From assembly GCA_017617125.1 (NCBI GenBank), contig JAFZWY010000056.1, forward strand, positions 1-64,000: a stretch of DNA of 64,000 bases, given 5' to 3'. Below are positions 8,240 to 17,180 of the stretch, piece after piece (position 1 is the stretch's first letter; each line of letters opens with the position of its first letter). The translations under genes were made by a program, and so were the position numbers. The notes under the pieces are model-generated. The model was not told the origin of the DNA and ran no database searches. It saw nothing but the letters and a program-made list of their open reading frames with translations. Source of the DNA: Bacteroidales bacterium. GTDB lineage: Bacteria > Bacteroidota > Bacteroidia > Bacteroidales > ML635J-15.

Positions 8240-9319
8240 ATGAAAAAGCTGATATACATAATAATAGCCACTACATTGGCACTCGCAGCCTGCGAAAAAA
8301 CACTTGATTTCCCATTTGAGTACAAGCAACCCAAATTGGTTCTCAACTGTGTACTTTCCAACACAAGCAAAATTGAATTCACCATAAGCCGCAGCATGCA
8401 CATTCTTGATTCAAAAGAAATTGTGATGATTCCCGATGCCGACGTGATAATATTCGAGGATGACAAACCACTTCAGGTTGTGCCAGTTTCGGAAGGTAAT
8501 GGAATTTACTATGCTGACTATATTCCTAAGGCCGGACATACATACAAGTTCCAAGTTTCGAAAGACGGATTCGAAACAATAGAAGCCGAAGTAAAAATGA
8601 CAGCGACAACTACCATAAACAGTCTCAGTGGAAAACAGAAATCCACCGACGACGGCTACTACTACGGCGATGAATTTGATGTAAACCTCAACTTCAACGA
8701 CATTCCCAACGAGGAAAACTATTACATGGTATATGTAACTAGCGATTTCCCAGCCGATATGAAGGAATATTTTGCAGAAAACTACATGTACTCTGTCGAA
8801 GATTTATTCGACAAGAACTACAAACTCAACCTTGAATGCAACGACATGTCGGTAAGCACAAGCTATGGCGGATCGGAAATCTACCTGGCCGACGAAATAA
8901 TAAACGGTGGAAACTATACAATAAAGTTCTCTGCGCAGGACTATCGCGACATTCGCGGCATCTTCTACGGACTTATATATCCCGACGATTACTATGATGA
9001 GTATAAAGATGGAGAAGAAGAAGGCGAAGAAGGTGAAGATGACGAAGATGATGATGGAGAAAACATCGAAGACTTGCCATTCTACCGCGAATACGAGTAC
9101 ATGCTTATTGTTCATCTTAGGTCGGTAAACAAGGACTACTACCAGTACCAGAAGTCCTACGACTTATACGTTGAAAACGATGGCAATCCCTTCGCAGAAC
9201 CTACGCTTGTAAAAACAAACATAAAGAACGGACTTGGAATCCTTGGCGCTGCCAGCGAAGTAACCGATACAATTAGGTTTACAATAACGAATCCATACCT
9301 GGAAGAGGAAGAAGAATAA
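8240..9319 (+). CDS. DUF4249 family lipoprotein partnered with the TonB receptor
   Basis: The 359-residue protein has a lipoprotein signal ending in LALAAC (Cys18). It then has the DUF4249 hallmarks: PKLVLNCVLS, ISRSMHILD, and an ADVIIFEDDKPLQ...GIYYADYIPKAGHTYKFQV region. Members are usually encoded next to a TonB-dependent receptor and are thought to be extracellular or outer-membrane partners of it. An unusual feature is a very acidic tract at about residues 255-275 (only Asp, Glu and Gly after DEYK), probably a disordered loop. Expression comes from the receptor promoter. The molecular role is not established. Confidence 0.85.
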   Translation: MKKLIYIIIATTLALAACEKTLDFPFEYKQPKLVLNCVLSNTSKIEFTISRSMHILDSKEIVMIPDADVIIFEDDKPLQVVPVSEGNGIYYADYIPKAGHTYKFQVSKDGFETIEAEVKMTATTTINSLSGKQKSTDDGYYYGDEFDVNLNFNDIPNEENYYMVYVTSDFPADMKEYFAENYMYSVEDLFDKNYKLNLECNDMSVSTSYGGSEIYLADEIINGGNYTIKFSAQDYRDIRGIFYGLIYPDDYYDEYKDGEEEGEEGEDDEDDDGENIEDLPFYREYEYMLIVHLRSVNKDYYQYQKSYDLYVENDGNPFAEPTLVKTNIKNGLGILGAASEVTDTIRFTITNPYLEEEEE

Positions 9320-9482
9320 AGGCTAAAAGCAAGACAGCTAAACAGCCGCGGGACAGTGTCCCCCAAAAATCGCTTTGCCTGTTATCCAATAGAATAACAC
9401 AGCAATAAAATTACATTCATAACATACAGTCGGGAAATAAGATTTTTTCTAAATTTGCAGTCAGAAACGAAACATAAAGACA
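9320..9482. other. intergenic region with ggctaaa-type repeat and guaA promoter
   Basis: Starts with aaaggctaaaagcaagacag and ctaaacagcc, related to the ggctaacaggct units at 17014-17045 and 28470-28500, then GGGACAGTGTCCC (small inverted repeat, about 9351-9363). No terminator with a T tail is obvious. The guaA promoter is at the right end. Confidence 0.5.
9450..9457 (+). promoter_or_regulatory. guaA promoter minus-7 box
   Basis: TAAATTTG, 25 bp before ATG 9483. The leader is too short for a purine riboswitch. Confidence 0.65.
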
Positions 9483-11012
9483 ATGACAGAAAAAATCATC
9501 ATCCTCGACTTTGGCTCGCAATACACTCAGCTGATAGCCAGACGAGTACGCGAATTGAACACCTATTGTGAAATTCATCCTTACAACAAGATTCCGCAAC
9601 TCGACGAGTCGGTAAAAGGTATAATTCTTAGCGGTAGCCCCTACTCGGTGCGCGACGAAAAAGCCCTCAAGCCCGACCTGTCAAACATAAAGGGCAAAAT
9701 GCCTTTGCTCGGAATTTGCTATGGCGCACAATACCTTGCACATTTCTATGGCGGCGAGGTTGCTCCGTCGAACTCGCGCGAATACGGCCGTGCAAACCTC
9801 AACTTTGTAAACGGAAACGATTTGCTGATGAAGGATGTTCCATCAAATTCGCAGGTGTGGATGTCGCATGGTGATACAATAAAGCAAATCCCTGCAAATT
9901 ACGAAATCATAGCTTCTACTGCCGATGTAAAGGTTGCCGCTTACAAGATAGCCGGCGAGCAGACATGGGCAATACAGTTCCATCCCGAGGTTTACCACTC
10001 AACCGATGGAAAAACCTTGCTGAAGAATTTCGTAGTAGGCATTTGCGGTTGCTCGCAGTCGTGGACTCCCGATTCGTTTGTGGAAAGCACAATAAAGGAA
10101 CTGCGCGAAAAGATCGGTAGCGACAAGGTTGTGCTTGGTCTTTCGGGTGGTGTTGACAGCTCTGTGGCTGCAGTTCTGCTGCATAAGGCAATAGGCACAC
10201 AGTTGACCTGTATTTTCGTCGACAACGGACTTCTTCGCAAGAACGAATTTTCGTCAGTTCTCGAATCATACCGCGGTATGGGACTGAACGTAATTGGTGT
10301 TGATGCAAAGCAGGATTTCTACCGCGAACTTGCAGGTGTAACCGAACCCGAACGCAAGCGCAAAATTATAGGCCGTCTCTTCATTGAGACTTTCGACCGC
10401 GAAGCAAGCAAGATTAAGGATGTGAAATGGCTTGCACAAGGCACCATCTATCCCGATGTTATTGAGTCGGCTGGCGTACTTGGTCCGGCAGCAACAATCA
10501 AGTCGCACCACAACGTAGGCGGTCTGCCAGAAAAGATGAACCTGAAGATAGTAGAGCCGTTGCGTCTGCTCTTCAAGGACGAAGTTCGCCGTGTAGGTAA
10601 GACTTTGAATGTAAGCAACAACATTCTTGGTCGTCATCCTTTCCCGGGACCGGGACTTGCAATCCGTATAATTGGCGACATCACCGCACAGAAGGTTGAA
10701 ATATTGCAGAATGTTGACGATATTTTCATCCAGGGACTTCGCGAAGACGGCCTTTACGACCAGATCTGGCAGGCCGGAGCAATTTTGCTTCCAGTGCAGT
10801 CGGTAGGCGTTATGGGCGACGAACGTACCTACGAAAATGTAGTTGCTCTCCGAGCAGTGCATTCAACCGACGGCATGACCGCCGACTGGGTTCACCTGCC
10901 ATACGAGTTCCTTGCAAAAATCTCCAACAAGATAATAAACAAGGTGAAAGGCGTGAACAGAGTTGTTTATGACATCAGCTCCAAGCCGCCTGCAACAATT
11001 GAATGGGAGTAA
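9483..11012 (+). CDS. guaA: GMP synthase (glutamine-hydrolysing)
   Basis: GuaA converts XMP to GMP with glutamine and ATP in the cytoplasm. The 509-residue protein has the standard two-part layout. The N-terminal class I glutamine amidotransferase has its nucleophile in [13 protein letters not shown] (Cys79) and the His/Glu pair in QFHPEVYHS. The ATP pyrophosphatase domain has the P-loop SGGVDSS (about 222-228), and the C-terminal dimerisation domain contains [14 protein letters not shown] and ends PPATIEWE, the usual family terminus. xseB starts 28 bp downstream. Confidence 0.98.
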   Translation: MTEKIIILDFGSQYTQLIARRVRELNTYCEIHPYNKIPQLDESVKGIILSGSPYSVRDEKALKPDLSNIKGKMPLLGICYGAQYLAHFYGGEVAPSNSREYGRANLNFVNGNDLLMKDVPSNSQVWMSHGDTIKQIPANYEIIASTADVKVAAYKIAGEQTWAIQFHPEVYHSTDGKTLLKNFVVGICGCSQSWTPDSFVESTIKELREKIGSDKVVLGLSGGVDSSVAAVLLHKAIGTQLTCIFVDNGLLRKNEFSSVLESYRGMGLNVIGVDAKQDFYRELAGVTEPERKRKIIGRLFIETFDREASKIKDVKWLAQGTIYPDVIESAGVLGPAATIKSHHNVGGLPEKMNLKIVEPLRLLFKDEVRRVGKTLNVSNNILGRHPFPGPGLAIRIIGDITAQKVEILQNVDDIFIQGLREDGLYDQIWQAGAILLPVQSVGVMGDERTYENVVALRAVHSTDGMTADWVHLPYEFLAKISNKIINKVKGVNRVVYDISSKPPATIEWE

Positions 11013-11040
11013 GCATCATTTTGTAAAAACAACATTTCCG

Positions 11041-11244
11041 ATGGCAAAAAACGAAAACATATCATACGCTGCGGCATTGGAAGAATTGGAAAAGATTCTT
11101 GCCGACATGGAAAGCAACGAGCTCGACCTCGACACGCTTAGCGAAAAGGTAAAACGAGCGGCTTTCCTCACGAAATTGTGCAAGACAAAACTGAGAAGCA
11201 CGACAGAGGAAATCGACAAGATATTGGAGGACTGGCAGCAGTAG
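11041..11244 (+). CDS. xseB: exodeoxyribonuclease VII small subunit
   Basis: XseB is the small helical subunit of exonuclease VII, which degrades single-stranded DNA. The 67-residue protein matches the family pattern: SYAAALEELEKILADMESNELDLDTLSEKVKRA, then LCKTKLRSTTEEIDKILED. An in-frame start at 10963 would overlap guaA by 50 bp, so ATG 11041 (MAKNENIS) is preferred. The large-subunit gene xseA is not adjacent and not in this window, although the two are often neighbours. A CAACGTTGC inverted repeat starts immediately after the stop codon. Confidence 0.88.
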   Translation: MAKNENISYAAALEELEKILADMESNELDLDTLSEKVKRAAFLTKLCKTKLRSTTEEIDKILEDWQQ

Positions 11245-11282
11245 CAACGTTGCGTGCAACGTTGTCTCTGCGTGCAATGCAC
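11245..11282. repeat. palindromic repeat directly after the xseB stop
   Basis: Arms CAACGTTGC (11245-11253) and GCAACGTTG (11256-11264) are separated by GT. TCTCTGCGTGCAATGCACCA follows, with its own GTGCAATGCAC palindrome. It is related to the repeats at 37268-37295 and 47838-47859, which also sit at gene ends. Confidence 0.7.
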
Positions 11283-11302
11283 CACGACAAACAAAAAAGT
11301 AA

Positions 11303-12004
11303 ATGACTGGGAAATACAAAATATTATTATTAGCGATGCTATTGATGATTGTATCAATCGCATCTGCCCAGCGTATTCGCCCTTCTACTACCATAATCGA
11401 CAAGGATAAATATGCTGGTCCTACGAAGTGGTCGTGTATCGACAAACACTACGGATACTATTTTCTAAGCTACGCCATGCCAATTCCTATCGAAAAGAAC
11501 AATATTGAGAAAGAAGGCATATCGGGCAAATTCCGCGTCGGATATATGTACCGCTACAAAATAGCAAAACCTTTCGATATTGGCGTTCAGCTAAACTATT
11601 TGCGCCAAAGCACTGGAATTGACCCTACATTATTCGGAACAATGTCGAAAATCTCAGTGATAGAACATTCCATTGACTGTGGGGCTTTTATGCGCTTCAA
11701 CTTTGGCAAGAGCGACTTCCGCCACCTTGGCTGGCACATAGACTTGGGAGCAGACTACAGCTACGACTTTGTATTTTTAAACAAATATGTCAGCTTCTAC
11801 GATAACCCATCCCGACATAGCAAAATAAAACGCAAAGACCGCATCAAGGATGCCAAATACCGCCACGACTACGGAGTGTTTATGCGCATCGGATGGAATT
11901 ACATCGCGTTTACTTGCGAATACAATTTCGGTGATTGGGATGCATACGGCTACAGACGTTCGCCACTTATGTTAGGACTGCAAATAAATATGTACACAAG
12001 GTAG
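11303..12004 (+). CDS. predicted outer-membrane beta-barrel protein
   Basis: The 233-residue product has a signal peptide (ILLLAMLLMIVSIASAQ) and a body of alternating polar and aromatic residues typical of small Bacteroidota outer-membrane barrels (for example FRVGYMYRYKIAKPFDIGVQLNYL, HIDLGADYSYDFVF, MRIGWNYIAFTCEYNFGDW). I recognise no specific family. It lies 58 bp after xseB and 4 bp before the DUF4159 gene, so these envelope genes are probably cotranscribed. Function unknown. Confidence 0.6.
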   Translation: MTGKYKILLLAMLLMIVSIASAQRIRPSTTIIDKDKYAGPTKWSCIDKHYGYYFLSYAMPIPIEKNNIEKEGISGKFRVGYMYRYKIAKPFDIGVQLNYLRQSTGIDPTLFGTMSKISVIEHSIDCGAFMRFNFGKSDFRHLGWHIDLGADYSYDFVFLNKYVSFYDNPSRHSKIKRKDRIKDAKYRHDYGVFMRIGWNYIAFTCEYNFGDWDAYGYRRSPLMLGLQINMYTR

Positions 12005-12008
12005 AAAC

Positions 12009-12656
12009 ATGAAGAGAGTATTTGTAATATTATTGACTTTTGCAATTTCGGTGACGACGTTCGCGCAAGTCAGAATAGCCCTCGGCAAATACAGCGGTGG
12101 CGGCGACTGGTACGCTAACCCGACTTCACTGCCAAACCTCATCAAGTTCTGCAACGAAAACCTTGGCACCAACATCGACCCAGAGCCGGCAACCGTGGAA
12201 TTCGGAAGTCCCGACCTGTACAACTATCCGTTTGTACATATCACTGGACACGGCAATATCATTCTCAGCGATTTTGAGGTAGAAAACCTTCGCAACTACC
12301 TCATCGGTGGAGGGTTCCTACATATCGACGACAACTACGGTCTCGACGCCTACGTCCGCGACCAGATGAAAAAGGTATTTCCCGAACTCGAATTCGTGGA
12401 ACTCCCCTACACTCACGAGATTTACCATCAGAAATACGACTTCCCTAACGGTTTGCCCAAAGTCCACGAGCACGACAACAAGCCGCCGCAAGGATTCGGC
12501 ATAATTTACCAGGGACGTCTGGTTGTATTCTATAGCTACGAGTGCGACCTCGGCGACGGCTGGGAATCGCAGTCTGTCCACCACGACTCGGAGGAAATCC
12601 GCACTAAAGCCTTGAAGATGGGTGCCAATATAATTAACTATGTATTTGAAAACTAA
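12009..12656 (+). CDS. DUF4159 domain-containing secreted protein
   Basis: The 215-residue protein has a signal peptide (VFVILLTFAISVTTFAQ) and a DUF4159 domain over almost its whole length. The family pattern is clear: RIALGKYSGGGDWYANPTSL, FVHITGHGNIILSDFEVENLRNYLIGGGFLHIDDNYG, HEIYHQKYDFPNGLPKVHEHD, and a late YSYECDLGDGWE. DUF4159 resembles glutamine-amidotransferase-like folds found in gliding-associated and sulfatase-neighbourhood proteins, but no activity is established. It is separated by 4 bp from the upstream barrel gene and 15 bp from the downstream one, a tight cluster. Confidence 0.88.
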   Translation: MKRVFVILLTFAISVTTFAQVRIALGKYSGGGDWYANPTSLPNLIKFCNENLGTNIDPEPATVEFGSPDLYNYPFVHITGHGNIILSDFEVENLRNYLIGGGFLHIDDNYGLDAYVRDQMKKVFPELEFVELPYTHEIYHQKYDFPNGLPKVHEHDNKPPQGFGIIYQGRLVVFYSYECDLGDGWESQSVHHDSEEIRTKALKMGANIINYVFEN

Positions 12657-12671
12657 TAAACAATTATAATC

Positions 12672-13109
12672 ATGAGGAAATTAGTAGTCATTATCGCATT
12701 ATTGTCGGCAACAATATGCTGCAATGCACAAAAGTACACAACTGCAACAGTAAAGAACATTACCAACAGTTTCATTGCAACACTTATGCAAGGTAATTTG
12801 CAAGGGACGCTGAATTTTTTCGATCCAGACTACGTTGCCGAACAGCACGACAGTTTTCTTGAAGGACGCACAGAACAGTTTGTATCTGAGTTTCTAGCAG
12901 GAAGCTACAAGAAAGGCTTTTACTTCGTTACTCCGCAGCTCAACAGAATCAAGTCTATGAAGGTAAAGAAAACTTGCTGCAACCTTGAAAAAGACGAAAT
13001 CTACGCCGATGTCGAGATCCTTATGGACTATGGTGTAAAATACACTGTACGTCTCGAAATGCGAATTACCGAATACGGTGATCTGCGTTTTATCGGTGCC
13101 GTAGGATAA
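12672..13109 (+). CDS. small secreted protein, possibly NTF2-like
   Basis: The 145-residue product starts with a signal peptide (LVVIIALLSATICCNAQ). The mature part pairs an N-terminal helical region (VKNITNSFIATLMQGNLQGTLNFFDPDYVAEQHDSFLEG) with strands near the C terminus (IYADVEILMDYGVKYTVRLEMRITEYGDLRFIGAVG). That order of helices then curved sheet is compatible with an NTF2-like fold, which is an inference only. It closes the xseB-to-DUF4159 gene cluster. Confidence 0.6.
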   Translation: MRKLVVIIALLSATICCNAQKYTTATVKNITNSFIATLMQGNLQGTLNFFDPDYVAEQHDSFLEGRTEQFVSEFLAGSYKKGFYFVTPQLNRIKSMKVKKTCCNLEKDEIYADVEILMDYGVKYTVRLEMRITEYGDLRFIGAVG

Positions 13110-13440
13110 AAAAGTATTTACGATTGCTCTTCACTGTCATGCTGAATTTATTTCAGCATCTGTTACTATCAGATCCTGAAACAAGTTCAGTATGACTATT
13201 AAGGATGCCCCCTTTGTGTTTCAGCATCTGATGATGCATATTAACAAATCAATCCTTCCTTTCGACTGACGCACAAAGGGCGGATACCAAATGTCATCGG
13301 CACAATATTTGATGTAAGTGACGATAATAAACAATTAACGGTCATTCTGAACCGTATCCAGAGCTTCGCTTGCTGAGCCAGTGGTTACTGAGCGCAGTCG
13401 AAGTATCGAAGGACAGAATCCGTTACTAAATTTATTGACT
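13110..13440. repeat. intergenic region with long inverted repeat and CTTCGAC-type elements
   Basis: No gene is seen. 13136-13162 and 13170-13196 form a 27-bp inverted repeat with 4 mismatches around TTACTAT. Each arm is itself partly palindromic (GCTGAATTTATTTCAGC; CTGAAACAAGTTCAG). A degenerate copy of the inner part (gtttcagcatctgatgatgc) lies near 13218. Near 13342-13410 come GGTCATTCTGAACCG and GGTTACTGAGCGCAGTCGAA, the same element family as 3445. The last ends only about 35 bp before the repeat-protein gene. Confidence 0.75.
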
Positions 13441-13863
13441 ATGAAACGATTAATATTCATACTTACAATTCTGGCGACATTATCATTTGCCGCTAACACA
13501 GAATCGCTTGCACAGGATGTCCGCAACTCGAGCTACAGCACCATTGGCCACATCGACAGCGACGGAACAGTCCGTAATTCCAGCTACTCGGCTATTGGGC
13601 ACATCGACAGCGACGGAACCGTTCGCAACTCGAGCTACAGCGCCATCGGGCATATCGACAGCGACGGAACCATCCGCAACTCGAGCTACTCGGCTATTGG
13701 CCACGTCGACAAGGACGGTACAGTACGCAATTCGAGCTATTCGGCTATTGGGCATATCGACAGCGATGGCACAGTGCGCAACTCGAGCTACTCAACCATA
13801 GGCCATGCCAAAGGCATAAAGCGCGAATGGGCAGCCGTATTCTTCTTTTTCAACTTCTTCTAG
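13441..13863 (+). CDS. secreted protein of six 17-residue repeats, 5-fold beta-flower-like
   Basis: After a signal peptide (IFILTILATLSFAANTESLAQ) the 140-residue protein is almost entirely tandem copies of VRNSSYSAIGHIDSDGT. There are five complete units and a sixth truncated one, from about residue 27 to 122 (period 51 bp, 13519 to about 13806). It ends in an aromatic tail, EWAAVFFFFNFF. The layout resembles the small Bacteroidota proteins called 5-fold beta-flower; that assignment is tentative. Codons differ between units (for example tcg or agc for Ser), so the units are not fresh duplications. ATG 13441 is chosen because the signal peptide follows it. The next gene overlaps its 3' end. 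Confidence 0.75.
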   Translation: MKRLIFILTILATLSFAANTESLAQDVRNSSYSTIGHIDSDGTVRNSSYSAIGHIDSDGTVRNSSYSAIGHIDSDGTIRNSSYSAIGHVDKDGTVRNSSYSAIGHIDSDGTVRNSSYSTIGHAKGIKREWAAVFFFFNFF

Positions 13864-14441
13864 AATTGCAAAACATCCTAACACTGACAACTCGCAAAGA
13901 ATTGCGAAGCTGGTTTCTTGCCAATGCTTCCACCGAAACCGAAATGTATCTTCGTGTGAACCGTTCGTGGACTCCAAAGGAAAACATAATATTGTACGTC
14001 GATGCCGTCGAGGAAGCCTTGTGTTTCGGATGGATAGACTCTACAAATCGTAAAATAGACGGTGTGGCATACTCTCGCTTTTCGCCACGACGAAAAAACA
14101 GCAACTGGACAGAACTAAACAAGGCACGATGCCGCAGGCTTATAAACCTTGGACTAATGACAGAGGCAGGAATGACCGTTCTCCCCGACCTCGACATAAC
14201 TCATTTCAAGATTGACGACTGGATACTTTCGCAACTGCAAGCCGATGCAAAAGCATGGAAGTTTTTGCTGGCATGTCCACAGCTCTTTGTCCGCGTGCGC
14301 ATCGACAACATCCGTTTCTACGAAAAAATGAAACGCCACGAAGATGCGCAACGCCAACTTGACAAATTAATATCATCGGCGCGCGATGGCAAGATTTATG
14401 GCGAGTGGAACGACCGCGAACGTTTGGACGACAATGGATGA
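13827..14441 (+). CDS. YdeI/OmpD-associated family protein
   Basis: The 204-residue product (191 from the alternative TTG at 13866) matches the bacteriocin-protection YdeI/OmpD-associated family: TRKELRSWFLANASTETEMYL, DAVEEALCFGWIDS, and SRFSPRRKNSNWTELNKAR. The C-terminal domain is arginine-, lysine- and tryptophan-containing (DIRF/IRFYEKMKRHEDAQRQL). These proteins are cytoplasmic or peripheral and their biochemical role is unclear. ATG 13827 makes the gene overlap the upstream repeat protein by 37 bp within its FFFFNFF coding end. TTG 13866 lies 2 bp after that stop and gives a more typical N terminus, so the start is uncertain. Confidence 0.8.
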   Translation: MGSRILLFQLLLELQNILTLTTRKELRSWFLANASTETEMYLRVNRSWTPKENIILYVDAVEEALCFGWIDSTNRKIDGVAYSRFSPRRKNSNWTELNKARCRRLINLGLMTEAGMTVLPDLDITHFKIDDWILSQLQADAKAWKFLLACPQLFVRVRIDNIRFYEKMKRHEDAQRQLDKLISSARDGKIYGEWNDRERLDDNG

Positions 14442-14495
14442 AATACCTGATAAATAATTATTTATCAGAATTTTTAAATATATTTTAAAAAATTA

Positions 14496-14503
14496 TATAT
14501 TTG
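14496..14503 (+). promoter_or_regulatory. promoter minus-7 box of the 14542 lipoprotein gene
   Basis: TATATTTG in a very AT-rich stretch, 38 bp before ATG 14542. Confidence 0.6.
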
Positions 14504-14541
14504 CAAAAAAATATTTTTGATTTTATAAAAACACTAGGATT

Positions 14542-15468
14542 ATGAGAAATTTATTATTTGTAGCAACAGCAATTTTACTTGTATTTGCTTTTACATCGTG
14601 TGAAAAGGACGGACAATACAAGCCGAAGGAGAGAATTAGCAAAGTATATAGGTCATACAGTTCCGAAAAGCGATTGGCTTGTACATGGACTTGGAATGAC
14701 GACAAACTATCCAGAATTGACTATTATACACCCAACGGAGAGCAGATTTGGTCAGAAAATTTTTATTATGACAATAAAAATCGCATAGAAAGGGTTGAAG
14801 TTCCTGAAACTAATGAGATTGTCGAATACAAATATGATGGCAACAAGCTGGCAGGTCTGTCTTATTATTGTGAAGAAGACCTTGTACAGACGGCTTCTAT
14901 TTCATACGGAAAGGGTAAAATTAGTAAAATGGACATGATTGTTTACGACACACGCTACCCAGAAAAGTCAAGACTTAGTCTGATTCCAAAGGAAATTAAG
15001 AATGCTATTTCTCCAAAGAATAGCAATATAGATTACGCTGTAACCGTAGAACTGACATGGGACGGCGACAATATTTCGCAAAATAAGATAACTAGCACCA
15101 CGAGCGGTACAGGTGCAGGTTTTAACGGCGATTATTACACATACGAATATTCGCGCACAGCAACGGTAGAATATAATTACACTTACGACAACAAGATAAA
15201 TCCATTGAAAGGATTATGGAATTTAAACAGCATGATTGACGAAGAATATGTCATATCCGTGCATCTCTTTTCAAAGAATAACATGACATCCTCCACTTAC
15301 ACTTTTACAGAAACAGAAACTAATATTACAACTGGCGAAACAGAAACCGACTCATATACAGATGGCATAAATTACAGCATTGCATACGATGGTAAGTACC
15401 CTACCGAAATTATGGAAACGGAACAGGGTGAGTCGTTCACAATTACGACTTACTACGAGTATGAATAG
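14542..15468 (+). CDS. lipoprotein with YD/RHS-like strand repeats
   Basis: The 308-residue protein has a lipoprotein signal (LLFVATAILLVFAFTSCEK, Cys20). The body contains repeated short hairpins of the type WNDDKLSRIDYYTPNGE, YDNKNRIERVEVPE, KYDGNKLAGLSYYCEE, and GKGKISKMDMIVYD. Such x-YD-x-NG-L patterns occur in Bacteroidota DUF4595-like lipoproteins and in RHS-type proteins. Which family applies here is unsure. It is monocistronic, with its own promoter and a clear terminator (15491-15519). It is probably on the outer membrane; function unknown. Confidence 0.65.
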   Translation: MRNLLFVATAILLVFAFTSCEKDGQYKPKERISKVYRSYSSEKRLACTWTWNDDKLSRIDYYTPNGEQIWSENFYYDNKNRIERVEVPETNEIVEYKYDGNKLAGLSYYCEEDLVQTASISYGKGKISKMDMIVYDTRYPEKSRLSLIPKEIKNAISPKNSNIDYAVTVELTWDGDNISQNKITSTTSGTGAGFNGDYYTYEYSRTATVEYNYTYDNKINPLKGLWNLNSMIDEEYVISVHLFSKNNMTSSTYTFTETETNITTGETETDSYTDGINYSIAYDGKYPTEIMETEQGESFTITTYYEYE

Positions 15469-15490
15469 ATAAAACCAATAGACAGAAACC

Positions 15491-15519
15491 AAAAGGCATC
15501 CGAACGTGATGCCTTTTTT
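15491..15519 (+). terminator. intrinsic terminator after the 14542 gene
   Basis: AAAAGGCATC and GATGCCTTTT pair over a 7-nt loop, ending in a run of six T. Confidence 0.9.
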
Positions 15520-15550
15520 GTTTCAACTTTCCGCTTTCCCAAATAATTAT

Positions 15551-15558
15551 TATTTTTG
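15551..15558 (+). promoter_or_regulatory. ahcY promoter minus-7 box
   Basis: TATTTTTG, 36 bp before ATG 15595. The leader is too short to hold an S-adenosylhomocysteine riboswitch. Confidence 0.7.
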
Positions 15559-15594
15559 CCTCTCAATTGTTAGGAACAAAAAAATTAAAATATA

Positions 15595-17010
15595 ATGGAA
15601 GAAATAATCACAAAATTACCTTACAAGGTAGCCGACATGTCCCTCGCAGAATGGGGACGCAAGGAAATCGAGATGGCAGAAAAGGAAATGCCGGGACTTA
15701 TGAGCATACGTCGCAAATACGCAGCCGAAAAGCCTCTGAAGGGCGCAAGAATCTCCGGCTCATTGCACATGACAATCCAGACTGCCGTTCTTATTGAAAC
15801 TTTAGTTGAACTTGGTGCCGATGTACGCTGGGCAAGCTGCAATATCTTCTCAACCCAGGACCACGCAGCAGCAGCAATAGCAAAGGCTGGTGTTCCAGTA
15901 TTCGCATGGAAAGGTGAAACCCTCGAAGAATATTGGTGGTGCACTTTGCAGGCTCTTTCGTTCCCGGGCGGACTCGGTCCGAATCTGATTGTTGACGATG
16001 GTGGCGACGCTACCTTATTGGTACACAAAGGTTATGCTGCAGAAAACGATGCCAAGACCTTGGATTTCGTTCCATCGTGCCACGAAGAAAAGGCAATCCA
16101 GGAAACCTTGAAGGCTATGCTTGCTGCCGACAACCAGAAATGGCACCGCACAGTAGCCGAACTCAAGGGCGTTTCGGAAGAAACAACCACTGGCGTTCAC
16201 CGTCTGTACCAGATGATGGCAAAGGGCGAACTGTTGATTCCTGCAATCAATGTAAACGACTCGGTTACTAAGTCGAAGTTCGACAACCTCTACGGCTGCC
16301 GCGAATCGTTGGCCGACGGTATCAAGCGTGCTACCGACGTTATGATTGCCGGCAAGACTGTCGTTGTTCTCGGCTACGGTGACGTTGGCAAGGGCTGCGC
16401 ACGCTCTATGCACACATACGGTGCAAGGGTTCTCATCACCGAAATCGACCCGATATGCGCACTGCAGGCCGCTATGGAAGGCTACGAAGTTACAACAATG
16501 GAAGAAGCAGTTAAGGAAGGTAACATTTTCGTTACAACAACCGGCAACTGCGATGTTGTTACTCTCGAACACATGAAGCAGATGAAAGACCAGGCAATAG
16601 TTTGCAACATCGGTCACTTCGACAACGAAATTCAGGTCGACCGTCTCGAAAACTGCCCGGGCGTTGTAAAGACCAACATCAAGCCACAGGTCGACAAGTA
16701 CACCTTCCCGACTGGAAATTCAATCTTCCTGCTTGCTGAAGGCCGTCTCGTAAACCTTGGCTGCGCAACTGGTCACTCGTCGTTCGTAATGAGCAACTCA
16801 TTCTCTAACCAGACTTTGGCTCAGCTCGACCTCTGGAAGAACAGCTACAAGGTTGACGTTTACCGTCTGCCGAAGTACTTGGATGAGGAAGTTGCCCGTC
16901 TCCACCTCGACCAGCTTGGTGTTAAGCTCACAAAGCTCACACAGAAGCAAGCCGACTACATTGGAGTTCCGGTTGAAGGACCTTTCAAGGCCGACCACTA
17001 CAGATATTAA
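15595..17010 (+). CDS. ahcY: adenosylhomocysteinase
   Basis: AhcY hydrolyses S-adenosylhomocysteine to adenosine and homocysteine, relieving product inhibition of methyltransferases; it is cytoplasmic and uses tightly bound NAD. The 471-residue protein has all family blocks: [49 protein letters not shown], and [20 protein letters not shown] (substrate-binding Lys and Asp). The NAD-binding [13 protein letters not shown] is followed by [10 protein letters not shown], and the terminus is the typical FKADHYRY. Monocistronic with its own promoter; pepE follows after a 170-bp repeat-filled gap. Confidence 0.98.
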   Translation: MEEIITKLPYKVADMSLAEWGRKEIEMAEKEMPGLMSIRRKYAAEKPLKGARISGSLHMTIQTAVLIETLVELGADVRWASCNIFSTQDHAAAAIAKAGVPVFAWKGETLEEYWWCTLQALSFPGGLGPNLIVDDGGDATLLVHKGYAAENDAKTLDFVPSCHEEKAIQETLKAMLAADNQKWHRTVAELKGVSEETTTGVHRLYQMMAKGELLIPAINVNDSVTKSKFDNLYGCRESLADGIKRATDVMIAGKTVVVLGYGDVGKGCARSMHTYGARVLITEIDPICALQAAMEGYEVTTMEEAVKEGNIFVTTTGNCDVVTLEHMKQMKDQAIVCNIGHFDNEIQVDRLENCPGVVKTNIKPQVDKYTFPTGNSIFLLAEGRLVNLGCATGHSSFVMSNSFSNQTLAQLDLWKNSYKVDVYRLPKYLDEEVARLHLDQLGVKLTKLTQKQADYIGVPVEGPFKADHYRY

Positions 17011-17180
17011 TAAGGCCAACAGGCTTAAAGGCTAAAAGGCTGAAAGCTATCGTATTGTACAGACGCAAAATATTGCGTCTCAACAACGAAGCAAAAACGG
17101 TGCAGCCATTCAAACGCGAAGCATAGAAACTTAGAAACGGCGTTAGCCATAGAAACTTAGAAACTAAAAAAAGATTAACT
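17011..17180. repeat. repeat block between ahcY and pepE
   Basis: From left to right: ccaacaggcttaaaggct units (17016-17045); the palindrome AGACGCAAAATATTGCGTCT (17061-17080), flanked as in the opposite-oriented copy at 28422-28441; gaagcatagaaacttagaaac runs; and the micro-hairpin GGCGTTAGCC (17139-17148). No clear pepE promoter is seen. Confidence 0.8.

Noticed and set aside
9351..9363. GGGACAGTGTCCC as a terminator of the receptor operon
   Set aside because: The stem is short and no T run follows; not enough to call a terminator.
15559..15594. Possible SAH or SAM riboswitch in front of ahcY
   Set aside because: Only 36 bp separate the minus-7 box from the start codon, too short for a known aptamer plus expression platform.
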